A stretch of 64,000 nt of DNA, from the NCBI GenBank assembly GCA_950295325.1, contig OX485805.1, forward strand, positions 30,865,501 to 30,929,500, given 5' to 3'. Under the pieces are notes generated by a model. The model saw nothing but the letters and a program-made list of their open reading frames with translations. It was not told the origin of the DNA and did not search any database. Positions within the stretch are counted from its first letter, which is position 1. Every line of letters starts with the position of its first letter. The position numbers and the translations under genes are program-made. Of this stretch, positions 36,321 to 49,432 are shown piece after piece. The DNA is from Polytrichum commune. Lineage: Eukaryota > Streptophyta > Polytrichopsida > Polytrichales > Polytrichaceae.

Positions 36321-37380
36321 GTTACCAAATGCAAATCAAAGCCATAGCCACTCTCCTCATGACTTTTGCAACTCATATAAGTGATCATATAGTTATGCCA
36401 GTTTTTATAGATACATTTTATGTTGGAATGCTCCCTTTTCAATTTCATTAGGGAGAGGTTTCCTCCCTGATTACATGATATAGAACTAGGTAGTGTGAAT
36501 TATTTCTACCACTAGAGGAAAACTTGTCTATTACAATCATCTATTATGACTTGGTCATTGCAACTCATGGCTAGAAAAACATAAATAAATCACTTTAGTT
36601 GTCAATCAAAGGGCTTTGGTAGCACTTTTCGGATGATTGCCAACGGACCCCCCCTCCTAGTTGATAACCGATGTAATTAACCAATGCATTTTCCCGATGC
36701 ACTTTCTTGCCTTGAGTTGCAATGGCCAAGTCGCAATGAATGGTTGTAACGGACAATATTTCTTCTAGTACACCAACGTGATCATTGTGTTGTTATTAGT
36801 TGTTACCACAAACATGCCAATGCACTTTGTTTCTATACGGAATTAACATTATGGGTCTCCTAGACTTTAAAATCAATATAATTCCATTGCATTAAAATGG
36901 GTTGACATTTATGTGTCTGGGTGATATTCGGGTTAGTTTTTCATGTTCTTCATCTTCTACATACAAAACATTTAGTTGCATTTGCAAATCTATGAAAAAC
37001 CATTTGCAAAGATAGGATTAAAATTTAGACATCCCTTGATTAAATCATGAATATGAATGTCAATTCATGGTGACTCTTTGAGTGAAGACATATTTGGTCT
37101 TGATTCATCACATGGTTGTGCCAAAGAGATTTTAGCAAATGCCAAGGCCAAAGTGAAGTATGTTGTAGCCACTTGGCCCAAGTACAAAAATGTGATGATT
37201 GCACTAATGCAAAGGAGAAGTTCTCTTGAAGAGGTTACTATGTTATATATATGTATATGGCAACCGCCTTCCATTCCTCTCAAGTATCCAACTATTTCGA
37301 CATGCAAGTGAATTAATTGTTAGGTATATGTTCATGTAGACTTGAGAGGGCTTTCTATTCCAATAGGAAAATCAATGAAG
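36321..37380. other. Intergenic, no supportable gene
   Basis: AT-rich sequence. The frames at 37,057-37,311 on both strands overlap and have no recognised domain. Confidence 0.5.
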
Positions 37381-37747
37381 TACACTAAATATGATATTTT
37401 AGTGTCACCAATTCTAACTGTCTTGCTCAATACTAATCGAGAACCAAGGTAAAGTGTCACTGACACTAACTATTAATCCAACATTATTTGTCATTGCCTG
37501 TAATTTTTTTCGAGGATTGTAGATTTACAGTGTTGCAAATACTGTCACTTACCAAGTGATTTTTCATCCAAATTTCAATCATCCATGACAAAATTTCATT
37601 ACAAGTTGTTGATAAGAGATGGTAGGGTTTTGACCAATGGATAAACTCATCCATCATCCTTGATAATATTTGTGAACTATTTCATGAGAACTTGAGAAGT
37701 GTCATCCGAAAAGGTACCATATGACACTAAATATCATATTTAGTGTC
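37381..37747 (-). mobile_element. Palindromic-end MITE, copy 1 (~367 bp)
   Basis: Begins TACACTAAATATGATATTTT and ends in GACACTAAATAT-C-ATATTTAGTGTC (37,723-37,747), itself a perfect 12-bp-arm palindrome. The interior is the reverse of the copy at 49,400-49,770, sharing 'ttacagtgttgcaa', 'cacttaccaagtgatttttc' and 'tcatccatcatcc' in the same order. Non-coding. Confidence 0.85.
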
Positions 37748-37819
37748 CCTCTCAAAAATATGTGTTGTTTACCCTCATGACCCTCCTTACAATCTATGGT
37801 GAAAAAAAAAATATTACAC

Positions 37820-40800
37820 ATTAGTCAAGAAGGGTTTAGACCACGAAGAAACATTACGAGACAAATGCAAATAATCACCGTTGCGCTGGAAGATGAGAAA
37901 CTTACATATAATGACTTTAGAAACTCTTTGGCTTTATTGACTATACGAGACGACTCGCCCTAATGGAATACCTAGGCTATCCCAAAGATGCAATAAAACT
38001 AATCGGTAACATCAACACAAACTCCACCACCTCCATTTATGGCAACCACTGCAGGGCCACACCAACAACCCAAATCAATGGAGATACAATACAAGGTGAC
38101 ACACTCAACACATACCTCTTCATCATCTTCCTGGACCCACTTTTTATTGGTGGCTAGAAAAAGACAACATTGGATACCATTTGAACACTTCCATAATTAC
38201 ATGTAGTACCGTGGTCTATGCCAATGATCTAGTCATCATCATGGATAATTTAGCAAACATACAACCGCAAATCTACAAACTACATAAAACATTTCGGAGT
38301 GGGCACACCTAGACCTAAACTTAACCAAATACACCAAGAGCTCCAACAAATCTAAACTCAAACCAAATGTACTCATAGCCCCACATACAAACCCAAAATA
38401 TCCTATCAAAAAAACAAGCCTTTCCCAACCCAATCCCAAAACAAAGCTTACACACACCTAGGCATACATCTTGTCCCCTCAGTCAAACGGAAATTGCAAG
38501 GAGACATAATAATGGAGAAAATAGAAAAAAAAAACCAAACAACTCATGTCATCACTTGCCAACATTAAACAAAAAAAACTTACATCCTTAATACCGTCAA
38601 TAACCAAGCATAGCTTATGCAGTCCCCTTCTCCAAACCTAACATCCATAAATTAGACAAAGTCATTAATAAACTCACTATACAAAACAACCAATTCCCCA
38701 AAAGCATAGCAAATGTTCTCACCCATCTGTCCATTGAGACTTTGGCATCAACACAACATCCCTATTACCATATTGTTGATACATTGCATAGGCAAACAAT
38801 TATTATTTGCACTCAATGACCTTGAACAATTAGGACTAATCTACCAAGGATTAGCCAAACACATCACCGTTAAACATGGAGGATCAAACCACCTCCCCAA
38901 ACTTCGCTATCAAGCATGCTCACAATCAATCATCACTCGTAGCATGTTTTTACTAGAAAGAGAATATGAAAAGTTCAAAAATACCACCAATAAAGATTTT
39001 CCAATAAAACAAACCCCTCTTGAATTCAATATGCTTTACCCTCTCAAGACAAGAAAAATACAACATTAAATACCTCAACAAAATCCACATGTATAGCATC
39101 ACCATCATCACCCAAATCCAAAACTCACCACCCAACGTATCTTATCCCCACAAGAATTCGAAATTAAATACAAAGCTTCCCCATAATTAATCAAAAACAA
39201 CCTTACAACAAGCTAAAATCCTATTCTCACCGCCACCACAAGAACAAATGGCATGCTCTAAACACCAATAACAACAATCAACACGCCGGAAAAGAAATCA
39301 TTACCTCCCACATAGATAAATGGGGACCCCAAGCCATCAATAAATCCTACCTATTCCAATGGAACACACCCCAATCACCACCAAATGGATATGAGAATTC
39401 CAATTTCTCCACACATACAACATCACCTCAGACCACAACCTATGCCCACTTCATAACTTTACACAAGACACGTACACAAAAACACACTAGCCACCTATGA
39501 CTCATGCATCAATTTCTCCCAATCCAAAGATCATAGATTCATCAACCCCCCCCCCCCTAGAAGCCCCACATTTAACATTGAACATCATGAATGCAACACA
39601 GACAAAGACATCCACCTCCCTCAACCCACTATCCAAATCCAAAGACGCGACACACACATATTTGACAACTTAAACGCATCATCTCCATCCCTCTCACAAG
39701 ACTCTAGTGGTTGCGGGAGAGATTCACACAAAATAAAAGACATCATATGGTTATCTTCCTCCAACCACCCCACAAGACGTTGCCACCAAAATACTTTGGC
39801 TAACTCAAAGATACGTCACAACAAAATTCTCTAAATGGATGGGTGTTGGAATAATGCAACCACCATACTAAATCCACCACAAGAGTTATCATCCAGGCAA
39901 GAATAGCCACCAAAGAAGACCCCTCCACCACAACCATAACCATATGCAACCACCACGTCCGAAAAAATCTAAGTAACACACAAAAGATATGCACCCAATC
40001 CTCACCATCCCCCAAACACCTTAGAATACAAAATTACACTAATCTTTAGATTTCAATATGCCTAATACATGGGAAACCACCGGAACAACATCTTCTAGCC
40101 ACTAATATATTCCAACCTCAACTGCACAATTTGCCCAAACCACGAAATCGACACGTGGCTGCACTTGCTCTCCACCTGCACCCACCCAAACGTAAAAGGT
40201 CTCCGCATAGCCTGACACAACTAAGTAGTACACCAAATAGCCCACACACTCCAATCCAACAAACACACAATGTGCTATACCCTAGTAAATGCCAGAAATC
40301 AACACAACCGACCCTAAGACATCACAATCCGGGAATGGTTAATATAATGCACATGCCTCCCAACACATGCACATCCATGGCCCAGCGAAGACCCAACATA
40401 TTATGTCTTCTAGGGGTCCTCATAGATGGCCGTACACCCATCCCCCAAACCCATCAGACACCATACATTTCACCTATTGTTATAATAGACTCCGAAATAT
40501 TGCCATAAGAGAAAGAAAAGAACGAATATGATCCCCTCATTCAAACGTTAAAATTGCAAGATGAAATGTTGACCCCCTTATTACCATCACAACAAAGGTA
40601 CATTTGAGCCGTGCACAAACAATCACTTGAAGCCCTACGAAAACACAAAATACCTTCTTGAAAAGTCAAATAATTCGTGAAACACATACATCAAATAGCC
40701 ATAAAATACCTCACATACCTTGTCCTAAATAATTAAAAAACCCGACAACAACCAAGGTCCATTTGACCTGCCCCCATGGACCCAAACACCCACACCCAAT

Positions 40801-40960
40801 TCATCAAAAACTCATCAACAACACCCCTTTAAAATATTATGTAAAGGAACCCACCTCCCGGAAGGTAGGAAATATGCCTACCTTGTCACACGATACAACA
40901 AGATCGAAGTAAAGAAGAACGGGCTCCCATTCATGTCGTTGCAATTTATTTATTTTAAAC
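37820..40960 (+). pseudogene. LINE (non-LTR retrotransposon) pol remnant
   Basis: A long decayed reverse-transcriptase ORF, 5'-truncated just after a MITE. Opening motifs EGFRPRRN and ALEDEKLTYNDF are followed by MEYLGYPKDAIKLIGNI and GDTIQGDTLNTYLFIIFLDP (37,963-38,150), the typical QGD region of LINE reverse transcriptase. The active-site box appears as VYANDLVIIMDN near 38,217, where the family has a YADD, so the first Asp is changed. Further downstream come a thumb-like region (38,713-39,069, with NDLEQLGLIYQGLAKHI) and a C-terminal zinc-binding segment (CTICPNHEIDTWLHLLSTC, 40,123-40,180) resembling the zf-RVT domain of plant LINEs. Many stops and frame changes. It reads through about 3.1 kb of C/A-rich sequence, unlike its AT-rich flanks. 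The 3' end near 40,960 and the clade are uncertain. Confidence 0.82.
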
Positions 40961-41706
40961 ACCAATGTTATTTATTTTTGTTTATTTCATTTACACTTCA
41001 GTTCATAGTCAACTTTAATATCACACATAAACTACATACCAACACTAGTAAAGATTAAATTAAGCACTCTCTACAATACTCTTACCCTCGCTGCAATACA
41101 TGTTCTACTTAATCAACTAATGAGTTTGAATGTCGTTGTGTTGCAACCATGCAATTCTATCCTTGTGTTTCTCTTTAGCTTTAGAGTTAATTGTAAAGTC
41201 ACCAAAGGTGGGGATGAAGTGAAGTTTCTAGAAGGAACTCCCATGTTTGCTTCTTCCAACAACTTGCACAAATGACTCAAAAACATGGGGAGGGAAGTCG
41301 TTTTTCTTTGTTATAGTACACAAAAAACTGAAAGAAGTTTGAGTTTGATTTTATTTGGGAAAAATACACTAGTGGTGAGAGGAGCAAGAACATGCATGTG
41401 CACATAGGTGACAAAGAAACAAGAATATTCTAAATCATGTAAAGATAAAACATGTCAGCGTTTAAACCTCAAAGAAGTCCTCCAACACTCTTCCGTGACA
41501 TTACTAAGCAACCCTCCACTGCTCTCCTCCAAACCCGAGAATGCAAGAAAGTGCACATGAATATTCCCCCATTTATGCCGAGATTATCAACATTCTTGCC
41601 TCTTCGGGCTGTGCACTGAGGATTTATTCCCGCACAATTCATGCATTCTCAATTTCAACAGAGAGCAACCGAGGATCGCTCAATCATGTTATGCTTAGTG
41701 TCACTC
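40961..41706. other. Intergenic, no supportable gene
   Basis: AT-rich sequence following the LINE. A frame from 41,541 runs into the hairpin element and is not considered a gene. Confidence 0.5.
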
Positions 41707-41940
41707 ATACCTGGGCCACACCGGTAGGCCCAGCCAGAAACACCAGCCCTACGTATTCTCCGGGAATACAAGGTTGGGATTTCAAATGGCTGGAGCTGCT
41801 GGTTGCAGGCTACCCGCCTTCTTCCAGCCACTCCAGTAGCTCCAGCCATTTGAAATCCCAGCCCTGTATTCCCGGAGAATACGCAGGGCTGGTGTTTCTG
41901 TCTACTGGAGCTGCTGGGGTTTTTGGTGTGGCCCTGGTAT
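41707..41940. mobile_element. Fold-back element with 62-bp near-perfect hairpin
   Basis: Arms at 41,741-41,802 and 41,833-41,894 are complementary at 58 of 62 positions, around a 30-base loop. Outside them, ATACCTGGGCCACACC (41,707) and GGTGTGGCCCTGGTAT (ends 41,940) form outer inverted repeats, with unpaired sequence between. Transcribed, it would fold into a long hairpin like a MITE-derived small-RNA precursor. Very little decay separates the arms. No coding role is supported although a frame crosses it. Confidence 0.88.
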
Positions 41941-42271
41941 CAAACAAGGAACCATTAGGGCTTTACATCCCTAATCTATCCATATACTTTTACAGTTAAC
42001 TCTATTGCAGATACGGTGTTGTACTGATTACATTGAGTGTTTATCTTATAGTAATTCCAACCCGGTCCCTTAGAAGCAACTAAATTTGCCACAAATTGTT
42101 TCATTATTCATACGTTGCTATTAGGCTATGGGGTACCAGCTAAAACTGGTGTGTACCGAACGAATTTACGGCAATCTGTTATCTGCAAACTCCAGACAAC
42201 ATTAATGCCCATTGCATGCAGGTGCCCGTAGAGGGCTCTCTATTCCGACAGGAACTTATTGTTCCCCTTAA
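41941..42271. other. Short intergenic stretch
   Basis: No gene or repeat identified. It leads directly into the satellite array. Confidence 0.5.
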
Positions 42272-43449
42272 CCTTTACCATGCGTCATTCTTATGATGCT
42301 TGAAACTTGAGAACCACTTGCCATTCCAAGTGATAATACATCCCGGCACTACACTAAGTGTACATGATGTAGTAAAGGTCTTGTAATCGTTGGGTGACGA
42401 CAATTAGAAAGGGGTTTCATATAACACCTGGTTTTACATGTCAACAAGTCATGACGATCATTCTAGTTAGCATCATACACCAATTTCAATGTCACATTAA
42501 GCCCTCAACCTTTACCATGCGTCATTCTTATGATGCTTGAAACTTGAGAATCACTTGCCATTCCAAGTGATAATACATCCCAACACTACACTAAGCGTAT
42601 ATGATGTAGTAAAGGTCTTGTAATCGTTGGGTGACGACAATTAGAAAGGGGTTTCATATAACACCTGGTTTTACATGTCAACAAGTCATGACGATCATTC
42701 TAGTTAACATCATACACCAATTTCAATGTCACATTAAGCCCTCAACCTTTATTACGCGTCATTCTTATGATGCTTGAAACTTGAGAACCACTTGCCATTC
42801 CAATTGATAATACATCCCGGCACTACACTAAGTGTATATGATGTAGTAAAGGTCTTGTAATCGTTGGGTGATGACAATTAGAAAGGGGTTTCATATAACA
42901 CCTAGTTTTACATGTCAACAAGTCATGACGATCATTCTAGTTAACATCATACACCAATTTCAATGTCACATTAAGCACTCAACCTTTATTACGCGTCATT
43001 CTTATGATGCTTGAAACTTGAGAATCACTTGCCATTCCAAGTGATAATACATCCCGGCACTACACTAAGCGTATATGATGTAGTAAAGGTCTTGTAATCG
43101 TTGGGTGATGACAATTAGAAAGGGGTTTCATATAACACATGGTTTTACATGTCAACAAGTCATGACGATCATTCAAGTTAACATCATACACCAATTTCAA
43201 TGTCACATTAAGCCCTTGACCTTTACCACGTGTCATTCTTATGATGCTTGAAACTTGAGAACCACTTGCCATTCCAAGTGATAATACATCCCGGCATTAC
43301 ACTAAGTGTAGATGATGTAGTAAAGGTCTTGTAATCGTTGGGTGATGACAATTAGAAAGGGGTTTCATATAACACCTGGTTTTACATGTCAACAAGTCAT
43401 GAAGATCATTCTAGTTAACATCATACACCAATTTCAATGTCACATTAAG
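42272..43449. repeat. Satellite array, five 237-bp units
   Basis: Units start with CCTTTA(C/T)(C/T)A at 42,272, 42,509, 42,746, 42,983 and 43,220, a constant spacing of exactly 237 bp. The last unit ends near 43,449. Units are about 95 percent alike by eye, with shared variants in neighbours (for example ATTACGCG in units 3 and 4, ACCATGCG in 1 and 2). Each holds ACTACACTAAG...GATGTAGT, a short inverted motif. No coding capacity. Confidence 0.97.
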
Positions 43450-44469
43450 TTAAATATTTAGTTTAGTGAAGATCAAATGGAGCAACCTTTATGGTATACT
43501 TGTATTCTTTTTGCCTCTATTACACATGTTTCAACATGAATAAACATCATTATGTTACAGTCATGCAATTTTTTGCCAAGTTTTCTTTCAAGTTGTAGTG
43601 GCATTCTTATACCGTACTTTCATTGTGTCTCCAATAGCTTTTCTCCTTCAACTCCCCACCCATTATTCAAAACCGACACTTTTGCCACCAAATGTTGGCA
43701 CATGTTTCACATGTCATTGTGTTTTATTGGTACCAAACTGAAAGTTGGGGCCACTTTACACGTAAACCAATAGCCATGACAATGAAAATCTAAGGGACCT
43801 TGAAAATCATCCAAAGGTTGTACCGTGGAAAATAGAAATCCACTTTTGTAAATGATGTGCCCTCAAGTTTAGTGTAAAATGGATGTGGACCATGTTGAAG
43901 GACTGGAACGTGTGTTCGGGTCCCCAACATGGCAATATAATATTTCTAGGAGTCACTAATAAATTGATCGATTGCCACAACCCCTTGTTTTGCATTAGAC
44001 TCATGTCTTATTGATGGGCCTAACGCAATACTCGGTAGACCATGAAACATTATCCACTTGTTGCCATGTAAGACGTCAAGTAGATTTTTTGACCCAATCA
44101 AATTTCTTTAGTCCCACATGCCTTCAAATCTGGTGAAGTAAACTTGGACCGCCTCTAGCTTCTCGACCAAGCACATACAATATTTTGTAATTCAAGTCAA
44201 GGGCTTTCAAGCTCTAGTGTAAAAAGCAGTATCCGGGGAGATTTATGGGTATAATTGATCGAGATCCTAGTGTTCTAACCAGTTACATGATGACATATTT
44301 TAGTTGTTCTTTATGATACCGAGGTATATTCTATAAATTCCTCTAAATCGATTGGTAATTTTCCTAAAGTCTTGAGCTTCAACTGGTTATTTCTCAAACT
44401 CAACCGGTTCATTTGTAACTAGCAGTTGGTTCTCCCCATGCATTGGTGTGAAGTGTCCCTTATATACTT
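43450..44469. other. Intergenic with repeat fragments
   Basis: No gene. 43,805-43,900 (ATCCAAAGGTTGTACC ... GTGGACCATG) is shared with about 63,713-63,800. 44,330-44,440 is an inverted fragment of the dispersed repeat at 13,610. 44,230-44,340 has 'ggggagatttatgggtataattgatcgagatcc', similar to the end of the tandem duplication at 45,920. Confidence 0.6.
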
Positions 44470-44955
44470 AAGGCCACTTCACACACAAGATTGAGAGCCC
44501 GAGACCATTACACTTCAAACACTCTCATTGGTGGAAAAGGCAAAGCCAATCCAAATCCGCTTCACCTACGCTTGAGGGACCAACTAAGTAAGTGAATGCA
44601 AGATGGATGTAAAGTCTACATGGATACCTACATATCATCAAATGGATCACATTTCATGATCACTTGGACTATTTTCAAGAACCACCTCTTGAAGGTAGTC
44701 CTAACACAAAACGGGGAGACCATGACACTCCAAACACTCACAACTGTTGCTTTATTCAATTCTATCATGTGTGAGGACCTACATGAACAGAAATTTCATT
44801 GAAATCACATTTGGTTGAGGGCCCGGTCACATATGACTTCGCACTACACTTGAGGATCCGTGATCACACTACACTAGGGGATGGCCTTTGGACACTTTCT
44901 TTGGGCTCTCACAATTTCATGGTCACGGCTCTTGGCTTGTGTGTGAAGTGGCCCT
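44470..44955. mobile_element. Non-autonomous element with GGCCACTTCACAC ends
   Basis: The left end GGCCACTTCACACACAAG at 44,472 and the right end CTTGTGTGTGAAGTGGCC (ends 44,952) are perfect 18-bp inverted repeats. The inner GAGAGCCC/GGGCTCTC region is also partly inverted. The interior (about 480 bp) is non-coding. A diverged relative occurs at 63,417-63,800. No target duplication assigned. Confidence 0.8.
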
Positions 44956-45235
44956 TTTACACGGCCGGATCCCATCAGCCTGCGAAAAGGAAGAATATTC
45001 GGCACACGCGAGCAATGAATGTTGCGTGAAATCTGTCACTGAATGACAACATAAATGCATTCCCCAAAAAGGTCCCCTTCCTACTGTCGTTGATGAAATC
45101 TCACTTCATGGTTTAACTGCATAGCTTTGGCAGCAGTGAGATCAAGTCACACCCTGGCCTCCCCACTCTTTAATTCTCTTCCTCCTCATGAGTGAACCCG
45201 GGGGAGGCTAGGGGTGTACGTTAGAGTATTTGCTT

Positions 45236-45960
45236 CCCCCCCCCCCCCCCCCCCTCCCCCCTTTCCGGCGGCATGTGCAATCCCATAAGTTAAGGCTCAC
45301 TTGCTTAGTCGAGTTGTATCTTCCACGAATCTCACTTCACTATCACATCCACAATTTTCATGTGGGGTCACACATGTTCGAAATGCCAGATTTGGAAGCG
45401 GAGTTTGGTGGGCCAACGTAAAAACAATTTTGGCCTTGATATGTGCCTAGTCTAGAGGAGTTTCGATTCAAGGTTGGTCTGTCTTTTTTTGGGTAGAATA
45501 TCTTTGTTTTCAACTGCAATCCAAGTTGAATGTTAGGTAAAAATTTCAGGATTATGTGTTTTGATCGGTATCTGGGGAGATTTTTAGTCATTGTTGGTTC
45601 CCCCCCCCCCTTGCGGCATGTGCGGTCCCATAAGTTAAGGCTCATTTGCTTAGTCGAGTTGTATCTTCCATGAATCTCACTCCACCATCACATCCACAAC
45701 TTTCGTGTGGGGTCACACATGTTCGAAATGCCGGATTTGGAAGCGGAGTTCGGTGGGCCAACGTAAAAACAATTTTGGCCTTGATATGTGCCTAGTCTTG
45801 AGGAGTTTGGTTTCAAGGTTGGTTTGTCTTTTTTGGGTAGAATATCTTTGTTCTCAACTGCAATCCAAGTTAACTGTCATGTAAAATTTAAGGACTATGT
45901 GTTTTGATCGGTGTCTGGGGAGATTTTTAGTCATTATTGGTCAAGATCCAAGTGTTTCCA
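45236..45960. repeat. Direct duplication, ~345-bp unit, with poly-C
   Basis: Unit 1 has a run of 19 C (45,236-45,254) and then GGCATGTGC at 45,270. Unit 2 has a run of C at about 45,600 and then GGCATGTGC at 45,615. The two copies match closely through 'acatgttcgaaatgcc', 'ttggaagcggagtt' and 'ggggagatttttagtcatt'. Non-coding. The poly-C tracts may be wrong in length. Confidence 0.9.
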
Positions 45961-48861
45961 AGACTAGTTGGTTACATGTCGATATCTTTTGGTTTTTTCT
46001 TTATTAGATCGAGGAATTCACTACGAGGGTCAGTGAAATGTGAAGGGAAGTTCCCCTTACAAAGCATATCGCCGATGCATCAAAAAGTAACAAATGCAGC
46101 CATGATGGCCGCCTGATTTTTTGTAAAGTCAGTGAACCTCGTGAAATGGCAAAACCGCCCATTAAATGTAAACAAGACAAAGGCAACCAATCCATATTTC
46201 ACCTTCAACAAATGGGGTGGCAAGTCTCTCAATGGGTGCTCCCAACAATTGGTGACTCCAGTGCAAAGGGATGGCTTAAATCCAAAGCCTTAGCCTAGAT
46301 CCAATGAGAACTCCAAGCTTAAGCCATCTAAGGCCGGGATAGTGAATGGATGGGTGACCTTCTTAACACTTGATTTCTAGTGCACTTTACCACTTATGAT
46401 CCACTCAATCAGAATGGGATAGCCGGGTGAACTAGATATTTTCAACCAATCATGTGGGAATATAGGGACTTGGCCTTGAGGGGATATAGGTGTTGGTCGG
46501 TTTGTCAGCGCCCGTTCAAGGTGTTCACCTTTGAGAAGAGGCAGTAGTCGTCGGGAACCCTCTAATTTTATTAATGCATTTTTCAAGATTACGCGTAGAC
46601 TTAGGTTGGTTCGAAAATGAAGCAACTTCATATTTCACACCAGTGGCACCATGGGAGTGGCCTTTATTTTCTTTATGTCCCCGATGTAATTCAACACCTT
46701 GCCATTGATCACCTTAAAATCACCAAGCCCATTTTTAGTACTCATTAGATCCCTCCACATATTATGATAAAATACATCCCCATTTTCATTGTTGACAAAC
46801 AATTGAACTAAATAAAAATTGCATGAGTTTTGTCTTACAAAGAGATTGACTCAATGGTTACAATGAAACTCCTTTAGCTTCATTGAATGGCTTGGAGCTC
46901 ACCAACAAGTTATTCCACGCAAGCGTTAACTTAAAAATTATTCCACACGATCATGTCATAGAAACACCCCAAACATAACCTAACCACAACATTGACACAA
47001 TGGAGAAGGCCTCCGTGGCTCTTCTACCCATACAACATAATTGTCCCAAACCAAATAAGGGATAACAACTCTTGCTTTGCAACAATGTTTGCAAGCCTCT
47101 CACGAATTTGGATCCTGATCCATTTTAGAAACATGTACAAGGTCATCCCCACCAATTGCAACATTGTGATGAGGTGACCACTAACACCTCAAATAAGAAA
47201 TCCTACACCCTCCCCCCCCCCCCCTCCCAATGACTCTGACCCACGGGGGGTTCACTCCATTGTCAAGTTGAACACCATGTGCGACCAAAAAAAAATTTCT
47301 TTTGGTAAGTTGCACTACCAAAATGGGTCAAAATTTTATCAAATTTTTTTCATGAGTAGATATACACAGTACCTATGACATAGTTAAAAGTGGTAACTAA
47401 ATTTGATGATTTTTTTTTTCATAAAACATACCGTTTCTAACTAGAATGACACATAATTGAACTAAAACAATTACTAAAAAAATAAAGATGACTAAAAATT
47501 TCAAAAAAATATACAAAAGATACTATCAATGGTTACGTATATGTAGAAAAATATCATAAGTTTTAAAATTATATATGGCATGTAATATAGGGGTAGCAAA
47601 CTTTGTATGCATGTGGTGTCAACTTGACAATGAAGTGACCTCCCCGTGCTCTGACCCCAAATTACACCCTTTTGACTACCCACTTAAGGTCACTAGAGTC
47701 CAATATTGAAAGGTGTCAATAGCTTGATGACAAAAACAATCTTCATTTCAATTAACATCCTCTTGAATCCGACGTTTCTATTTGATTCTACTCTCATAAG
47801 GGTTGACACCTTGAAGAAACAAAGAAAATCCCATATCAACAAATAAAGTATAAGCCATCTAGTCAAAATCGTTGGTCAAGTCCTCGTACCATACATCAGA
47901 TTACCACTTTCAACAAAACTTTGTTGTATCCACAATTTGAAAACCACTTTGAACATTAACACTGAAATTGTAATCGTGTTTCTCGTGAAACGTTGTCATT
48001 ATTTGATGCAATACGAAGGCTTGATTGTACAATGTGAAATTTTTTTTTTGCATGAATTGGGTGAACAAAAACATCAAGCTTTTGAAATTTAACACATTTA
48101 CTCCCCACAACATAGTTGAAAGAAGGCAAACTTCGTATTGGAATGTCCCTTTTACACTTCCATTAGAAAAAATATTTCTTTCCATGTTTCAAAATACATC
48201 GCTATGCACTCTCAAGTCTATTTTATCCATTACCGTAGAGTACTCTCCATCTCCATGTCGACCAATGTTGGCATATAGTTCCCACATGGGATTGAAGACG
48301 GTCTCAACCAATGCACGAGCGACACGTGGCTTCCGCTGTGGGACATGGTGAAGTTTCACCACTTTCTTTTTGGTCTCCATTTTTGCAGATATTTGTTTTG
48401 TACTTTTGTGTTTTCACCCACCCCACAAATAGGAAATTATAACGTCTCTTTTTGAAGTTAGTGGGATTGTGTCAATCTCCTATTCAAGGACACTCAGCTC
48501 CAAATTTGGTCATGCAAAAGCAAAAGGAAAGCAAAAGGACTGGAGGCACGAAGCTTTTGCTCACCTTTTGCTGTGTTGCTTTTTGTTGGTACCGCCTCCA
48601 TTACGGAAAAAAGAAACAAGATCAACATAACTTCTTCCTTACAACTTCGTTGTTAAGTGATGCAACATTGGGTTCTACCAATAAACCCCGACCGCTAATT
48701 ACACATAAACCAGTTGAGTTTGAATAATGAGGAGTTGAAGTTCAAGACTTCAGGATGATTACCAATCCATTTAGAGAATAGTCCTCAATTCATCAAGGAC
48801 AAACCAACAGATGTCAACATGCCACCGGTTCAATGCATGGGGGAGAACCAACCATTACGCT
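45961..48861. other. Intergenic, no supportable gene
   Basis: No frame with a recognisable domain. A poly-C run lies near 47,211-47,224. 48,700-48,860 is a partial copy of the dispersed repeat at 13,610, directly before the composite repeat at 48,862. Confidence 0.5.
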
Positions 48862-49432
48862 AAATATGATATTTATGCCCCCTCCCCACCTGATTTTACC
48901 AAATAATCAAAGTTTTTTTAAAACCTAGGTAAAGTTCTCTCGGTTATAGGGGAGGCATCCAGCTATCCCACTACACCTACAAGAACTTGCTTCGGAGATT
49001 TTTGAGTAGGTTTTAGTTAAGTAGCTTTCAGACATGTTCATGGTTTTATCTGCCAAGCAATGAATGTTGGATAGTTTTTTTTCTCATCCCCAAATCCCTT
49101 ACTACTCATCTATCTTACCATCGGTTTTTGTTATCGGAGCTCCTCGTGCCCTCATAGCTTAGATTAAAAAGCAACCAATCACAAGAGTAGGAGGTGACAC
49201 TTTTAAAAGTCCTACATTCTTGCCTCATGTTTAGGTTCCAATGGGAGGGTGGGTGCTTGAGGTTTAGAACCTCCACTTTTAAACCAAGCCACATCATTTG
49301 CCAACTAGGCTCAACACTAGATAATGTCGATGGTGTCAAGGCCGTGTTTTTAGAACCAAGTTTTAGGCTTAGCTAAAGTCAGGTGGGGAGGGGGCATTAG
49401 CGTCATATGGTATTTAATGCTACGTTGGTAAC
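48862..49432. mobile_element. Dispersed repeat copy B with terminal inverted repeats
   Basis: The left end has CGCTAAATATGATATTTATG, then CCCCCTCCCCACCTGA. The right end, read in complement, has CATATGACGCTAATG and then the same CCCCCTCCCCACCTGA (49,383-49,398 on the plus strand as TCAGGTGGGGAGGGGGC). So this ~570-bp unit is bounded by inverted repeats whose outer part resembles the palindromic MITE end. The interior matches 35,817-36,320. Its right 33 bp overlap the left end of the MITE at 49,400. Confidence 0.7.

Noticed and set aside
41541-41999. A 152-codon frame on the plus strand
   Set aside because: Its central part is the fold-back hairpin, so the frame is a by-product of the inverted repeat.
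42272-43449. Regular direct repeats suggesting a CRISPR array
   Set aside because: The units are 237 bp with no unique spacers, and the genome is clearly eukaryotic. It is a satellite.
45230-45421. 63-codon frame starting with a run of prolines
   Set aside because: The prolines are only the translated poly-C tract, and the rest is a duplicated non-coding repeat.
45236-45610. Long poly-C runs as a functional element
   Set aside because: Homopolymer lengths are prone to sequencing error, and nothing else suggests function.
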